Source: Agrobacterium tumefaciens (GTDB taxonomy: Bacteria; Pseudomonadota; Alphaproteobacteria; Rhizobiales; Rhizobiaceae). Taken from it: 64,000 bases of DNA. The translations under genes were made by a program, and so were the position numbers. Location of the stretch: contig NZ_CP039903.1 in the NCBI RefSeq assembly GCF_005221385.1, positions 620,001-684,000 of the forward strand. Direction: 5' to 3'. The notes beneath the pieces are model-generated. The model was not told the origin of the DNA and ran no database searches. It worked only from the letters and a program-made list of their open reading frames with translations. Position 1 is the first letter of the stretch, and every line of letters begins with the position of its first letter. Positions 1 to 8,164 of the stretch are shown piece by piece.

Positions 1-246
1 GCCTTCGGACGGATTTTCCTGCTGTGTTTCTGGCGCCCGGCAACGTTGGCAGGCCAGCCGCCATTGCAGGCACAGTCCTCTCTGGCGGTGCCCTCCGTCG
101 TGCCGCTGCTCGGACTGACCTTGCTGGTGGTATTTTTCGGCCTGTTCCCGGAAAGCCTGCTCAGTCTCAGCCAGCAGGCTGCTGCGGGGCTCGGTGATCC
201 TCAGGCCTATATCCAGTCGGTCTTTCCCGAGGGAGGCAAACCATGA
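1..246 (+). CDS. mnhD: Na+(K+)/H+ antiporter subunit D, C-terminal fragment
   Basis: The reading frame is open from base 1 and is cut by the window edge, so only the last 81 residues are seen. They hold one clear hydrophobic helix (about residues 33-53, rich in Leu/Val/Phe) after a basic FWRP stretch, as in the end of the NuoN/MrpD-like subunit D of Mrp/Pha/Mnh multisubunit cation/proton antiporters. The assignment rests mainly on context: the stop codon overlaps the start of subunit E by 4 bp, and E, F and G follow in the standard order. In this complex subunit D is a proton-translocating inner membrane subunit. In rhizobia these operons are called pha. Confidence 0.85.
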   Translation, partial: AFGRIFLLCFWRPATLAGQPPLQAQSSLAVPSVVPLLGLTLLVVFFGLFPESLLSLSQQAAAGLGDPQAYIQSVFPEGGKP

Positions 247-722
247 GCCTCTATATCGTCCTGTCGATGTTCCTCGCCATCTGGCTTGCCATAACCGGCA
301 GCGTCACGCCGGCGAATATCGTTTTCGGCGTCATCGTTTCGGCACTGGCGCTCGGGCTTATCCGCCATCAGATACCCAGAGGCAACAATCACTGGCTGCG
401 GCTGACGCGAATACTGTCGCTCGTGCTGCTGTTCTTCAAGGAACTGGCGCTGTCCGCCTGGAAAGTGGCGGTGCTGGTGACGCGGCCGAAACTCGACGTG
501 CAGCCCGGCATCTTCGCCTATCCGCTGACGGTGACGACGGACTTCCAGATCACGCTGCTCGCCAATCTCATCACGCTCACCCCCGGCACGCTGTCGGTCG
601 ATGTATCCGAGGACAGGAAAACGCTCTACGTCCACGCAATCGATTGCAGCGATATCGAAGCCGCAAGGAACGACATCCGCAACGGCTTTGAAAAAAAGAT
701 CATGGAGGCGTTTCAGAAATGA
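243..722 (+). CDS. mnhE: Na+(K+)/H+ antiporter subunit E
   Basis: The 159-residue protein has the length and composition of MnhE/MrpE. There are two hydrophobic segments near the N-terminus (about residues 2-40), a further one around residues 55-75, and a soluble C-terminal half carrying the family-typical stretches [19 protein letters not shown] and YVHAID. It is an integral membrane subunit of the multisubunit monovalent cation/proton antiporter involved in pH and Na+/K+ homeostasis. Its ATG overlaps the end of subunit D (ATGA) and its own end overlaps the start of subunit F, which indicates translational coupling in one operon. Confidence 0.95.
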   Translation: MSLYIVLSMFLAIWLAITGSVTPANIVFGVIVSALALGLIRHQIPRGNNHWLRLTRILSLVLLFFKELALSAWKVAVLVTRPKLDVQPGIFAYPLTVTTDFQITLLANLITLTPGTLSVDVSEDRKTLYVHAIDCSDIEAARNDIRNGFEKKIMEAFQK

Positions 723-1105
723 CGCCGGAACAAATAGTTTCATTTGCAACTATACTTGCCTCGGTTGTACTCTCGGCAGCCTTTTTGCTGACAGTATATC
801 GTGTTGTCATCGGGCCGACCCTGCCGGACCGGATCGTCGCACTGGACATGCTGGTCGGCATCGCCATCGGCTTCATCGCGGTCATCGCCATCCGCACCGG
901 CTTCACTCTTTATGTCGATATCGCGATTGCGCTCGGGCTTGTCGGTTTTCTGGCAACGGTGGCCTTTGCCCGGTTCGTGCTGGCGCGCGGCGCAGATGGC
1001 GGACGGAAGTCGAAGGCGGTTCTGGATGGCGAAAGAGCGTCGGAATCCATTGAAAAAAAATCGCAAAATCAAAATCTTGGCAAAAAGCGAAAGGGCGGAA
1101 AATGA
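719..1105 (+). CDS. mnhF: Na+(K+)/H+ antiporter subunit F
   Basis: This 128-residue protein has three hydrophobic segments (about 8-30, 38-58, 62-86) and the family motif [14 protein letters not shown], diagnostic for MrpF/PhaF. Typical F subunits have about 90-95 residues. Here a hydrophilic, strongly basic tail of roughly 35 residues follows the last helix and ends in a lysine-rich GKKRKGGK stretch. The tail is probably cytoplasmic; I know of no function for it. The gene overlaps both neighbours by 4 bp, so it is co-translated with E and G. Confidence 0.95.
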   Translation: MTPEQIVSFATILASVVLSAAFLLTVYRVVIGPTLPDRIVALDMLVGIAIGFIAVIAIRTGFTLYVDIAIALGLVGFLATVAFARFVLARGADGGRKSKAVLDGERASESIEKKSQNQNLGKKRKGGK

Positions 1106-1434
1106 CCGGCTGGCTGGTGGCTATCCTCGTTGCGGCACTGACGGTCTCGGGAGCCGCCTTTTCACTGATCGCCGCAATCGGCCTCAATCGCCTGCCCGAT
1201 GTCTATACCCGCATGCATGCGGCTTCCAAGGCGGGAACGGTGGGGTCCGGGCTTCTGCTTCTGGCCGTGGGCATTCATTCGATGGACTTGTCGACGCTGG
1301 CACGGGCGCTTGCCGGCTTCTTTTTCTTCATTCTGACTGCACCGGTCTCTGCACATCTTCTGGCTATGGCCGCTCACAAGGCAGGTTATCCGCTTCATGT
1401 TAAATCGGTAGTTGATGACCTCAAGAAAATTTGA
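1102..1434 (+). CDS. mnhG: Na+(K+)/H+ antiporter subunit G
   Basis: The 110-residue protein has three predicted membrane segments and the conserved [21 protein letters not shown] block of MrpG/PhaG, followed by a hydrophobic segment ending in PVSAHLLA. It is the last gene of the operon. Its ATG overlaps the stop of subunit F, and a GC-rich dyad lies 10 bp after its stop. It forms part of the membrane antiporter complex. Length and motif agree well with the family. Confidence 0.95.
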   Translation: MTGWLVAILVAALTVSGAAFSLIAAIGLNRLPDVYTRMHAASKAGTVGSGLLLLAVGIHSMDLSTLARALAGFFFFILTAPVSAHLLAMAAHKAGYPLHVKSVVDDLKKI

Positions 1435-1444
1435 AGTTGAAAAT

Positions 1445-1462
1445 CCCCCTAATAATAGGGGG
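1445..1462 (+). terminator. Putative terminator of the antiporter operon
   Basis: A perfect 6-bp inverted repeat, CCCCCT/AGGGGG with an AATAAT loop, starts 10 bp after the mnhG stop. The downstream sequence is T-rich (TGTTCATTTTC) rather than a clean T-run, so intrinsic termination is probable but may be weak. Confidence 0.5.
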
Positions 1463-1645
1463 TGTTCATTTTCAATTGCTACTTGGCATAGTATTTTATT
1501 ACCCGTAATTTTTTGTATTGCCATTAGACTGTTTTGAACTGAAAAATTCACAATAGCAATTTGACTTTTGCTGTTTTGCTGTTATCCAAATTAAGTGTAA
1601 AGTTGCTAATCGCGATTTGCATCTAGCCTCTTCATAGTCGGCATA

Positions 1646-1685
1646 GACATTTTATTAATGTCTAATCTATGGTCCATAAGACCAT
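1646..1685. promoter_or_regulatory. Adjacent dyads in the ros leader, candidate Ros operator
   Basis: The 433-bp space before ros is unusually AT-rich for this window. It holds two neighbouring inverted repeats: GACATT-N5-AATGTC (1646-1662) and ATGGTC-N5-GACCAT (1669-1685). A short palindrome AATCGCGATT lies further upstream (1608-1617). Ros is known to repress its own transcription through an AT-rich ros box, so these dyads are candidates for its operator and promoter. I cannot match them to the published ros box from memory with certainty. No gene is visible between 1435 and 1867. Confidence 0.35.
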
Positions 1686-1867
1686 TGCTGCCCATGTCGC
1701 GGGCCATAAGTTGAATCTCGGATCAATACGTTTCCGGTTTTCGCTTGAAATCTAGGGGTAGATTTCACGTTGGTTTCAACAGGGCGAAGGTGGGGCACCG
1801 GGTAACTTCACATCGCTCGAAGCGGCGTTCGTCCGCTTCCGGGGATAAATAAACAGGAGATACTTAA

Positions 1868-2296
1868 ATGACGGAAACTGCATACGGTAACGCCCAGGAT
1901 CTGCTGGTCGAACTGACGGCGGATATTGTGGCTGCCTATGTTAGCAACCACGTCGTTCCGGTAACAGACCTTCCCGGCCTTATTTCGGATGTTCACACGG
2001 CACTCAGCGGCACCTCGGCACCGGCATCGGTGGCGGTCAATGTCGAAAAGCAGAAGCCTGCTGTCTCGGTTCGCAAGTCTGTTCAGGACGATCATATCGT
2101 CTGTTTGGAATGCGGCGGCTCGTTCAAGTCGCTGAAGCGCCATCTCACGACACACCACAGCATGACGCCGGAAGAATACCGCGAAAAATGGGATCTGCCG
2201 GTCGACTACCCGATGGTTGCACCCGCTTATGCCGAAGCCCGTTCGCGGCTCGCCAAGGAAATGGGTCTCGGTCAGCGCCGCAAGGCCAGCCGCTAA
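1868..2296 (+). CDS. ros: Ros/MucR family zinc-finger transcriptional regulator
   Basis: This 142-residue protein is almost certainly Ros, the regulator that in A. tumefaciens represses virC/virD and the T-DNA ipt gene and controls exopolysaccharide and motility genes. The prokaryotic Cys2His2 finger is visible: C79-x2-C82 in CLECGGSF, then H92 and H96/H97 in KRHLTTHH. It is followed by the basic/hydrophobic [17 protein letters not shown] box typical of the Ros/MucR family. The start is ATG with AGGAGATACTTA upstream. The gene stands alone, with a very long AT-rich leader before it and a strong terminator after it, consistent with autoregulation. MucR/RosR homologues in other rhizobia are orthologous. 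Confidence 0.96.
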   Translation: MTETAYGNAQDLLVELTADIVAAYVSNHVVPVTDLPGLISDVHTALSGTSAPASVAVNVEKQKPAVSVRKSVQDDHIVCLECGGSFKSLKRHLTTHHSMTPEEYREKWDLPVDYPMVAPAYAEARSRLAKEMGLGQRRKASR

Positions 2297-2310
2297 TCGG
2301 ATCTGCCTGT

Positions 2311-2436
2311 TCTTCTCCCCGCCGGGGAGAAGATGGCCAGAAGGGTCAGATGAGAGGGGGCAAGCTCTCAGCATATCGCCGACGTGGCTCCCCTCAACCT
2401 ACCCGCTGCCGCACCTTCTCCCCGGCGGGGAGAAGG
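2311..2436. repeat. Intergenic palindromic repeat, family A, copy 1
   Basis: The element is bounded by TTCTCCCCGCCGGGGAGAAG and a second copy of the same palindrome, with GGCC..AAGGGTCAGATGAG near the left end. Related copies occur at 27773 (half), 35028, 40087 and 60583. The architecture resembles the mosaic palindromic elements described in intergenic regions of rhizobia (RIME-like). Copies are non-coding and may act as mRNA hairpins. Confidence 0.8.
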
Positions 2437-2503
2437 CGGCAAGCGGAGCCCGCCCGCTTCACATGTTTCCTTTGAAGCTGTCTTTCCCGCCACATGAATG
2501 TCC

Positions 2504-2528
2504 AGCCGGTCCGTCGACCGGCTTTTTT
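2504..2528 (+). terminator. Rho-independent terminator after ros
   Basis: A perfect 8-bp stem AGCCGGTC/GACCGGCT with a CGTC loop is followed directly by a run of T. This is a textbook intrinsic terminator. It separates ros from the following operon. Confidence 0.85.
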
Positions 2529-2692
2529 ATTGCCGCGTCGAATCTTGTGTGAGGAAAAAAATCCTTTATCGCCCGCGGCATTTCTGCAAAAGTAAAACCA
2601 TATCAAGCGTATATTCTCTCCCGGCAAATTCACGCTTCCCCACAGTCATTCTCAGGTGTATGAATTAATTCCTATTCGTAGAGGAGTTGCAT

Positions 2693-3115
2693 ATGCCGTC
2701 GGATATATTGCCCCTGCCTGTTCCAGCGCGGCCATGTGTGCCGGTCGCCGATCGTCATTTTCGCCGTTTTCCACCTGCCGCCGGGCGGGATGAGGTTGCC
2801 CGCATCTGCCGGCTGATCCGGCAGCTGACCACTGAAATGGTGCAGTTGACCGGTGAGCGGCTGGGCGCACGCCGCGACAGGCGGCGCAGCGAATGCCATG
2901 TCCGCCAGATCGCCATGTATGTGTGCCATGTGCAGCTTGGCATTCCCATGTCGGATATCGGCCCCTGTTTCGGCAGGGACAGAACCACGGTCGGCCATGC
3001 CTGCCAGGTTATCGAGGACCGCCGTGACGAGCCGGCCTTTGACGAATTCGTCGCTGCGCTGGAACGGTTGGCCGGCAGCATTTTCAATGTGATGAAAGGA
3101 GTGCGGGATGAGTGA
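2693..3115 (+). CDS. DnaA domain IV-like helix-turn-helix protein
   Basis: The 140-residue protein carries the DNA-binding signature of DnaA domain IV: residues around 72-112 contain IAMYVCHVQLGIPMSDIG and then FGRDRTTVGHACQVIEDRR. This matches the RQIAMYL..L....IG..FG-RDHTTV-HA pattern that contacts DnaA boxes. The AAA+ ATPase domain of true DnaA is absent. The start at 2693 has GAGGAG six bases upstream; an in-frame TTG two codons earlier is possible. The 3' end overlaps the next gene by 8 bp, so the two are probably co-translated. It may bind DnaA-box-like sites or act as a transcription factor. The function is unknown to me. Confidence 0.85.
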   Translation: MPSDILPLPVPARPCVPVADRHFRRFPPAAGRDEVARICRLIRQLTTEMVQLTGERLGARRDRRRSECHVRQIAMYVCHVQLGIPMSDIGPCFGRDRTTVGHACQVIEDRRDEPAFDEFVAALERLAGSIFNVMKGVRDE

Positions 3116-3941
3116 GGCAACAGGCACTCCGGTCGATCCGGCCCTGCTGCGGCTTCTGCGTTGCATCGCAGCCGGCCCGGCTGAAATCCGCGAAGACGGG
3201 AGCGATATCCTCCTGCACCGAACGCGGGAGGGGCGTTCGGCACTGCGGTTGCCGGCGGCCCTGATGCAGCTTGCGCTCTCCTCCGGGCTGGTCGAGAGGC
3301 GGGAAGACAGGGTGTCTGCTGCGCCGCCGCTCGCCTCTTATCTCAAGCGCGCGATGGCGAAGGACCGGGACGAAATTTTTCAGGAGCAGCATCGGGATTT
3401 GCAGAGCGTTGTCGTTGATGTCGATGGCGACAGACAACCGGCCCGGCAGGACCTCAACACGTCGCCCCTCATGGCCTTCTCCCGCCTGAAGGAGCGGGAT
3501 GGTACGGCTTTTTTTCCAACGGAAGCCTTGCAGGCGGGCGAACGCCTCTCGGCTGATTTCCATCGCGGCCATCTCAGCCCGAAGGTGACGGCAACTTGGG
3601 AGCCGCGAATAGCGAACCGAACAAAGGGGGAGGCGGGCGGCACACTTGATCTCACCGAGGCGGCGATGGCCGCACGGATCCGGTTTGCCCGCGCCGCAGA
3701 TGCCGTGGGGCCAGAGCTTTCGGGCGTCGCCATCGATGTCTGCTGTTTTGAAAAGGGGCTGGAGGTGGTGGAGCGGGAGCGGCAATGGCCGGCGCGTTCC
3801 GCAAAACTCCTGCTCAGGGCGGCACTTCTGTCGCTCGCGAGACACTACGCACCGCCGCCCAGCCGCGCCAGCCGGACAAGCCACCATTGGGGCGAAGAGG
3901 ATTATCGTCCGCCGATGGCGGCAATGACGCTGACACGGTAA
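3108..3941 (+). CDS. DUF6456 domain-containing protein
   Basis: This 277-residue soluble protein has no signal peptide. Its C-terminal half matches my memory of the DUF6456 family of Rhizobiales: NTSPLMAFSRLKERDGTAFF, then a stretch starting QAGERLSADFHRGHLSPKVT, then LDLTEAAMAARIRFARAADAVGPELSGVAIDVCCFEKGLEVVER. The N-terminal part (about 1-100) resembles a winged-helix fold (LRRLLRCIAAGPAEI...LPAALMQLALSSGLVERR). Together with the overlapping DnaA-domain-IV protein upstream it forms a two-gene unit, which suggests a joint DNA-related role. That is inference; the family has no assigned function that I know of. Confidence 0.8.
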   Translation: MSEATGTPVDPALLRLLRCIAAGPAEIREDGSDILLHRTREGRSALRLPAALMQLALSSGLVERREDRVSAAPPLASYLKRAMAKDRDEIFQEQHRDLQSVVVDVDGDRQPARQDLNTSPLMAFSRLKERDGTAFFPTEALQAGERLSADFHRGHLSPKVTATWEPRIANRTKGEAGGTLDLTEAAMAARIRFARAADAVGPELSGVAIDVCCFEKGLEVVERERQWPARSAKLLLRAALLSLARHYAPPPSRASRTSHHWGEEDYRPPMAAMTLTR

Positions 3942-3944
3942 TGG

Positions 3945-4361
3945 TCAGGCGGCGAGCAGCCTTGCTTCTTCACGAATGCGCTTGACCATGGAGCGCAGAC
4001 CATTGGCACGCTGCGACGACAGATGCTCCACCAGCCCGATCTTGTCGAACACCTCGATGGCATCGAGGCCGGCGATTTCGGAGGCCTTTTTACCGGAATA
4101 GACGGCAAGGACGATGGCAACGAGGCCGCGCACGATATGCGCGTCGGAATCGCCCTCGAAGGTCATGAGAGGGTCTTCCGCACCGTCGCTATGGCTGACG
4201 AGCCAGACCTGGCTGGCGCAACCCTGCACCTTGTTCTCAGGCGTGCGTTTGTCCTCCGGCAGATCGGGCAGCGCTTTGCCGAGTTCGATGACATAGCGAT
4301 AGCGATCCTCCCAGTCGTCGAGGAAGGCGAAGTCATCAAGGATCGTTTCGAGAGAGGCCAT
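3945..4361 (-). CDS. sufE: SufE family Fe-S/sulfur-transfer protein
   Basis: The 138-residue protein starts at MASLETILDDFAFLDDWEDR, the usual SufE N-terminus; the open frame extends further upstream but lacks family similarity there. The sulfur-acceptor cysteine is C48 in KVQGCASQVWL, followed by the conserved FEGDSDAHIVRGLVAI and HLSSQRANGLRSMV blocks. SufE accepts persulfide from the cysteine desulfurase SufS and stimulates it during Fe-S cluster assembly. The gene stands alone here, convergent with the DUF6456 gene (3 bp apart) and away from any suf operon, as is common in alphaproteobacteria. Confidence 0.95.
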   Translation of the reverse strand: MASLETILDDFAFLDDWEDRYRYVIELGKALPDLPEDKRTPENKVQGCASQVWLVSHSDGAEDPLMTFEGDSDAHIVRGLVAIVLAVYSGKKASEIAGLDAIEVFDKIGLVEHLSSQRANGLRSMVKRIREEARLLAA

Positions 4362-4443
4362 TTGCGCGCCGTATCGTCCATTATTGCATGTCTTTGCTAC
4401 GATATAGGGCAAGTGCGACCGGTTTTGAACCGTGCAGGCCATG

Positions 4444-4475
4444 AAAAAGCCCACGGAAAACAGGTTTCCGTGGGC
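4444..4475 (-). terminator. Rho-independent terminator for the DUF5330 gene
   Basis: A perfect 11-bp stem GCCCACGGAAA/TTTCCGTGGGC with a 5-base loop lies between sufE and the DUF5330 gene. Read on the minus strand it is followed by TTTTT, so it terminates leftward transcription from the gene ending at 4556. No gene is visible in 4362-4555. Confidence 0.8.
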
Positions 4476-4555
4476 AAGTTTGGCAGGCAGTCACGCAGAC
4501 GGGCATATCCGGCTGCAGAGAAGGGGCGGCGCGGCGGTGCGCGACCGGGAAATAA

Positions 4556-4981
4556 TCAGGGGGCAGGGCGCTTCTGCGGCAGGGGAATGACCGTGCCGGT
4601 CTTCAGCATGTCGGTATTTCCGGGAAATTCGACGCTGATAGCAGGCGCTTCGGCCAGTTTCTCGGTTTCGACAGCCACTTCGGCGGCGGGAGCGGTCTTG
4701 TCACCGGCGGCAAGCTGCGCGTCGAGCAGTTCATAGGCAACCTTGGCGCCTTCCTTTGCCCGCTCACCGAGCGCGTGGAAGGTTTCGGCGCCCTTGACGC
4801 AGACATCAGGCTTTTCAATGCAGATGGCGCTAACATAACGATAGGCCTCACCGGCGGCCGAAACGGCGCTGGGAAGATCGAATGCCGAAGGTTCCTTGGT
4901 GGGGTCGTTGTAGCTACCGAAATAGGACAGCGCCACCAGCACCAGCGAAAACCAGAATGTTCCTTTGATCAGAAACCACAT
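4556..4981 (-). CDS. DUF5330 domain-containing small membrane-anchored protein
   Basis: The protein has 141 residues if started at MWFLIKGTFWFS; the longer open frame upstream is low-complexity and has no convincing start. A single N-terminal membrane segment (about residues 3-22, ending in YFGSYN) is followed by a hydrophilic domain with CIEKPDVCVKGAETFHALGERAKEGAKVAYE. The two cysteines five residues apart suggest a periplasmic disulfide. The C-terminus is proline-rich. This matches the rhizobial DUF5330 family, which has no known function. The gene is monocistronic with its own terminator. Confidence 0.75.
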   Translation of the reverse strand: MWFLIKGTFWFSLVLVALSYFGSYNDPTKEPSAFDLPSAVSAAGEAYRYVSAICIEKPDVCVKGAETFHALGERAKEGAKVAYELLDAQLAAGDKTAPAAEVAVETEKLAEAPAISVEFPGNTDMLKTGTVIPLPQKRPAP

Positions 4982-5451
4982 TGTCAGACACCCTGCCAGA
5001 TGATCTTTGTTTTGAAGCCCCGCCCGGTTTCGGGTCATTGGCCTTTGTCCCGTTTTTCGGGCTTGGGGAGAAGCTACAGGCGACCGGCGAACAGCCAATT
5101 GCAAAAAGCGGCGCAATTTAATTCAAATTGTATCTATTCTCCTCGCATCGGGACGTCTGCCCTCAATTCATTCGCATTTTAACAGTCCATGTTAAGCATA
5201 ATTGCGACAGAGGCCGCGCGTTCCGGGGCAAAGCGGCGGCACGCTTTGCCACAAAGGTTAACACGATGGCAAAAATGAAGCGAAATCCGTCGCTTACCCG
5301 TCATTAACCATGATTGGCAAAGCTTCGAATAAATGCCCCGTATTGGGACTGCGGCGCATTTGAAGGCCGTTTGAGGCCATTCTTTTTATCCATTCCTTAA
5401 GCCGCCGCCTTCTATTGTCGGGACCATAAGATCCGCCTCAGGGATTTAGGT
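4982..5451. other. Intergenic region between divergent genes, no gene seen
   Basis: This 470-bp space must contain the promoters of the DUF5330 gene (leftward) and the DivJ-like kinase (rightward). It is rich in TTAA half sites: TTAA-N9-TTAA at 5179-5195, GGTTAACACG near 5260 and CATTAACCATG near 5306. None has the 7-bp spacing of a full CtrA box. I see no other structure. Confidence 0.5.
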
Positions 5452-6996
5452 TTGGTATTGCGTAATATGAGAGAAAAAGCGGTCGCACTGGTCGACCATG
5501 CCGCGGGCAGATGGCTTGCGCGCATGGAAGAGGACGCTGAAAGGCGCGCCGGAACCATTGCGCGCCTGCGTCGGCTGATTGCCTTCGGCGCCGTCGGCCT
5601 TCTGGTTGTACCCGCCCTCTTCAGCCTCGTCTTCAGCCCCGCCATCGCGCTGCCCATCGGCGCAGCGCTGGTGCTGGCGCTGTTCCTGTCCGCTGCCGCT
5701 GTGTCGATTGCTTTTTCCCGGCCGCTGCATGGTTCGGCATCCTCCTCCGCCCCTGCGGCTGATGACGACCTTGTTGCAGCGTCGCAGGTGCCGGGCCTCG
5801 TGCTCACCATCAATGAAAACGGCCTTGTCGAACGCGTCTCCGGTCGTGACCGTGAGAAATTTCCGCTCGAGCTTCAGGCCTGCAAAGACCACGTCTTTGC
5901 CGAGTATGTTTATGTTTCGGACCGTATCGAGCTGATGCAGGCCTTCGACCTTTTGCGGCAGGGCGAGGACAAGGCCAGCGCCGAGCTTCGGTTTGAGACC
6001 GGCGCGAAATCGCGCCCGGCGCAGTTCATGCATGCCCGTATCGAGATGACGGCGATCCGCAGCACGGCCGGCCGACTTCGCCGCGTCGTTGCCCAGCTTT
6101 CCGATGTCACCGAGGTCGAACTGCTGCGCCGCGATGTCGCCCGCAAGGCGGCAGAGGCGGAATCGGCCAATGACGCCAAGTCGCGTTTCCTTGCCGCCGT
6201 CAGCCACGAGTTGCGCACGCCGCTCAACGCCGTCCTCGGTTTTTCCGATATTCTGGCCGGTGAATATTTCGGCCGGCTGGAAAATGATCGTCAGCGCGAA
6301 TATGTCGGCTTGATCCGCCAGTCCGGCGCGCATCTCCTGTCGGTCGTCAATACCATGCTTGATATGAGCAAGCTGGAAGCCGGCCGCTACGAGCTGCTGA
6401 TGGAAAGCTTCCCGATTGCCGAAACCATCTCGTCCTGCGAGGCGATGCTTGGCCTGCAGGCGAAGGAAAAGGGCCTGACTTTGACGAGCCGCATCCAGCG
6501 TGGCATCGGCGAAATCTCGGCCGACCAGCGCGCCATCCGCCAGGTTCTCATCAATCTGGCCGGCAATGCCATAAAATTCACCGATGCGGGTGGTGTTGTG
6601 TCAATCGACGCCGCGCGTGAAGGCAAGATGCTGAAACTCACGGTCAGCGATACCGGCATCGGCATCGCTTCCGACAAGATTGACCTGCTGGGCCAGCCCT
6701 TCATGCAGGTTCAGAACGAATATACCCGTCGCTATGAGGGCACGGGTCTTGGGCTGTCCCTGGTCAAGGGGCTGGTGGCACTGCATGGCGGCACCTTCGT
6801 CATCGCCAGCCAGCCCGGCGAGGGGACGGTCGTAACAATCATGTTGCCTGCCGATGGTTCCGGCATGGCGGGTGGCGAAGACGCCGAAACTGAACGCATG
6901 GTGGAATTTCCGCCGCGCATCCGGCAACTCGGCGAAATGGCTGCGATTATGAAGAAGGATGGTGACGATGGCCCCGCGAAAGCGAAAATCGCCTAA
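5452..6996 (+). CDS. divJ: PAS sensor histidine kinase, DivJ-like cell-cycle kinase
   Basis: The protein (514 residues from the TTG at 5452) has two hydrophobic segments (about 42-63 and 66-88), a PAS-like region (about 110-225, ending in VVAQLSDVTEVELL), and then a HisKA domain with the phosphoacceptor in LAAVSHELRTPLNAVLGFSD (H252). The HATPase follows, with N372 in NLAGNAIKFT, DTGIG and GTGLGLSL. The HisKA sequence belongs to the PleC/DivJ/PdhS group that acts on DivK and PleD. From memory of gene order next to ros this would be the A. tumefaciens divJ locus. GGGA is 7 bases before the TTG; a TTG at 5458 or an ATG at 5467 are alternatives. PleC-type assignment cannot be excluded from sequence alone. 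Confidence 0.8.
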   Translation: MVLRNMREKAVALVDHAAGRWLARMEEDAERRAGTIARLRRLIAFGAVGLLVVPALFSLVFSPAIALPIGAALVLALFLSAAAVSIAFSRPLHGSASSSAPAADDDLVAASQVPGLVLTINENGLVERVSGRDREKFPLELQACKDHVFAEYVYVSDRIELMQAFDLLRQGEDKASAELRFETGAKSRPAQFMHARIEMTAIRSTAGRLRRVVAQLSDVTEVELLRRDVARKAAEAESANDAKSRFLAAVSHELRTPLNAVLGFSDILAGEYFGRLENDRQREYVGLIRQSGAHLLSVVNTMLDMSKLEAGRYELLMESFPIAETISSCEAMLGLQAKEKGLTLTSRIQRGIGEISADQRAIRQVLINLAGNAIKFTDAGGVVSIDAAREGKMLKLTVSDTGIGIASDKIDLLGQPFMQVQNEYTRRYEGTGLGLSLVKGLVALHGGTFVIASQPGEGTVVTIMLPADGSGMAGGEDAETERMVEFPPRIRQLGEMAAIMKKDGDDGPAKAKIA

Positions 6997-7882
6997 GAAA
7001 ACAACGGCCCAGATTGGCGCCGGGTTTGTTTCCTTGGTGGTTGCGGCCATCGGGCGCGAAGTCCTGCGCCATCCGAAACTGGTTGGCGGCTGCGGTGCCT
7101 TCGCGGTCGTCTTCGGCTTTGTCGCGGCCAACGCGCTCTGGTATCAGCCGGGCATTCACCCGTCTCCCTTCCTGCGCACGCGCGATGCGGAAAACCCGAA
7201 CGGGATCGCCGGTTATCGCCCGGCAGAGCCGCTCGGCACCCACGGCAACGTCACCACCTTTCGCATAGAGCGGCCGGCAGAGACGGAAGCGACGCAGCCA
7301 CCCGCCGCCGAGACTGCGGCACTGCCGCCAGCCGAAAGCCAGAAGCCGCAGCAGATCGTTGCCGATATTCAGGGTGAACTCAAGAAACGCGGGCTCTACG
7401 AAGGCGACGCGGATGGCCGCATGGGGCCGAAGACCGCCGCCGCCATCATGTTCTTCGAAGAAACGCTCGGCATGGAACAGACCGGCGAACCGACGACCCG
7501 GGTGCTGGCAGCCCTCCGGATCGACGGCGCCACGGTTGCGGCAATTCCAAAGGACCGGCCATCCGACGCCAACACCGGCGGCGGAGTGGAAATCGACCCG
7601 GTCGCCGCCGCCATCCGCAAGGCGGAAAAGCCGCAGGTCAAGGCCGAACCAGCCTCCCTCAACAGCGCGACTGCTGGCGCAAAACCGGCCAGCAGCGCGC
7701 TGATCGCCAAGATCCAGCAGGGGCTGATCAATATCGCCTATGCCGACGTGAAGGTGGACGGTGTGGCCGGCCAGCAGACCCGCAACGCCATCCGTGCTTT
7801 CGAAAAACACTATCGCCTGCCGGAAACCGGTGAACCGAGCGAAGTGGTGCTGAAGAAACTGAAGTCGATCGGCGCGATTTGA
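6968..7882 (+). CDS. Peptidoglycan-binding domain membrane protein
   Basis: The protein has 304 residues from the ATG at 6968 (an ATG at 6959 is possible) and overlaps the end of the kinase gene by 29 bp, which suggests co-expression. A basic cytoplasmic N-terminus is followed by one membrane helix (about 35-60). Two PG_binding_1 repeats come next: one around residues 120-180 (IVADIQGELKKRGLYEGDAD...GPKTAAAI) and one at the C-terminus (IAKIQQGLINIAYADVKVDG...TRNAIRAFEKHY). The linker is Pro/Ala-rich. It is probably an inner membrane protein whose periplasmic part binds the murein sacculus. No catalytic domain is visible. Confidence 0.85.
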   Translation: MAPRKRKSPKKTTAQIGAGFVSLVVAAIGREVLRHPKLVGGCGAFAVVFGFVAANALWYQPGIHPSPFLRTRDAENPNGIAGYRPAEPLGTHGNVTTFRIERPAETEATQPPAAETAALPPAESQKPQQIVADIQGELKKRGLYEGDADGRMGPKTAAAIMFFEETLGMEQTGEPTTRVLAALRIDGATVAAIPKDRPSDANTGGGVEIDPVAAAIRKAEKPQVKAEPASLNSATAGAKPASSALIAKIQQGLINIAYADVKVDGVAGQQTRNAIRAFEKHYRLPETGEPSEVVLKKLKSIGAI

Positions 7883-7936
7883 GGTTTAAGCTTCAAGAGG
7901 TTGTCCGTTGACTGCGGGCCGGAGGTGCGTGGAGCT

Positions 7937-8094
7937 TACCCCCCTCTGTCCTGCCGGACATCTCCCCCTCAAGGGGGGAGATCGGCAAGCGGCGCTACCA
8001 CCGCTTCATTCGCAGACGTTGAGATGGGCGAGATCTTGCCGCAGATCGATCTCCCCCCTTGAGGGGGAGATGCCCGGCAGGGCAGAGGGGGGTA
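7937..8094. repeat. Intergenic palindromic repeat, family B, copy 1
   Basis: This 158-bp element is bounded by long inverted arms (CCCCCCTCTGTCCTGCCGGA to the left, and the complement ending in GCCCGGCAGGGCAGAGGGGGG to the right). Its core contains CTTCATTCGCAGACGTTGAG. The copy at 13424-13581 has the same arms and the complementary core, so the two copies lie in opposite orientation. It fills the space between the peptidoglycan-binding gene and the DUF1491 gene. The element is non-coding. Confidence 0.85.
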
Positions 8095-8164
8095 AAGCCC
8101 CACGCGCCTTTGCCAAATCCAACATCGAGAGCACGTCTCACTGTTTCCATCGAAAGCACCGCCA

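Noticed and set aside
5179..5195. CtrA box before the DivJ-like kinase gene
   Set aside because: The two TTAA half sites are nine bases apart, not seven, so this does not meet the consensus.
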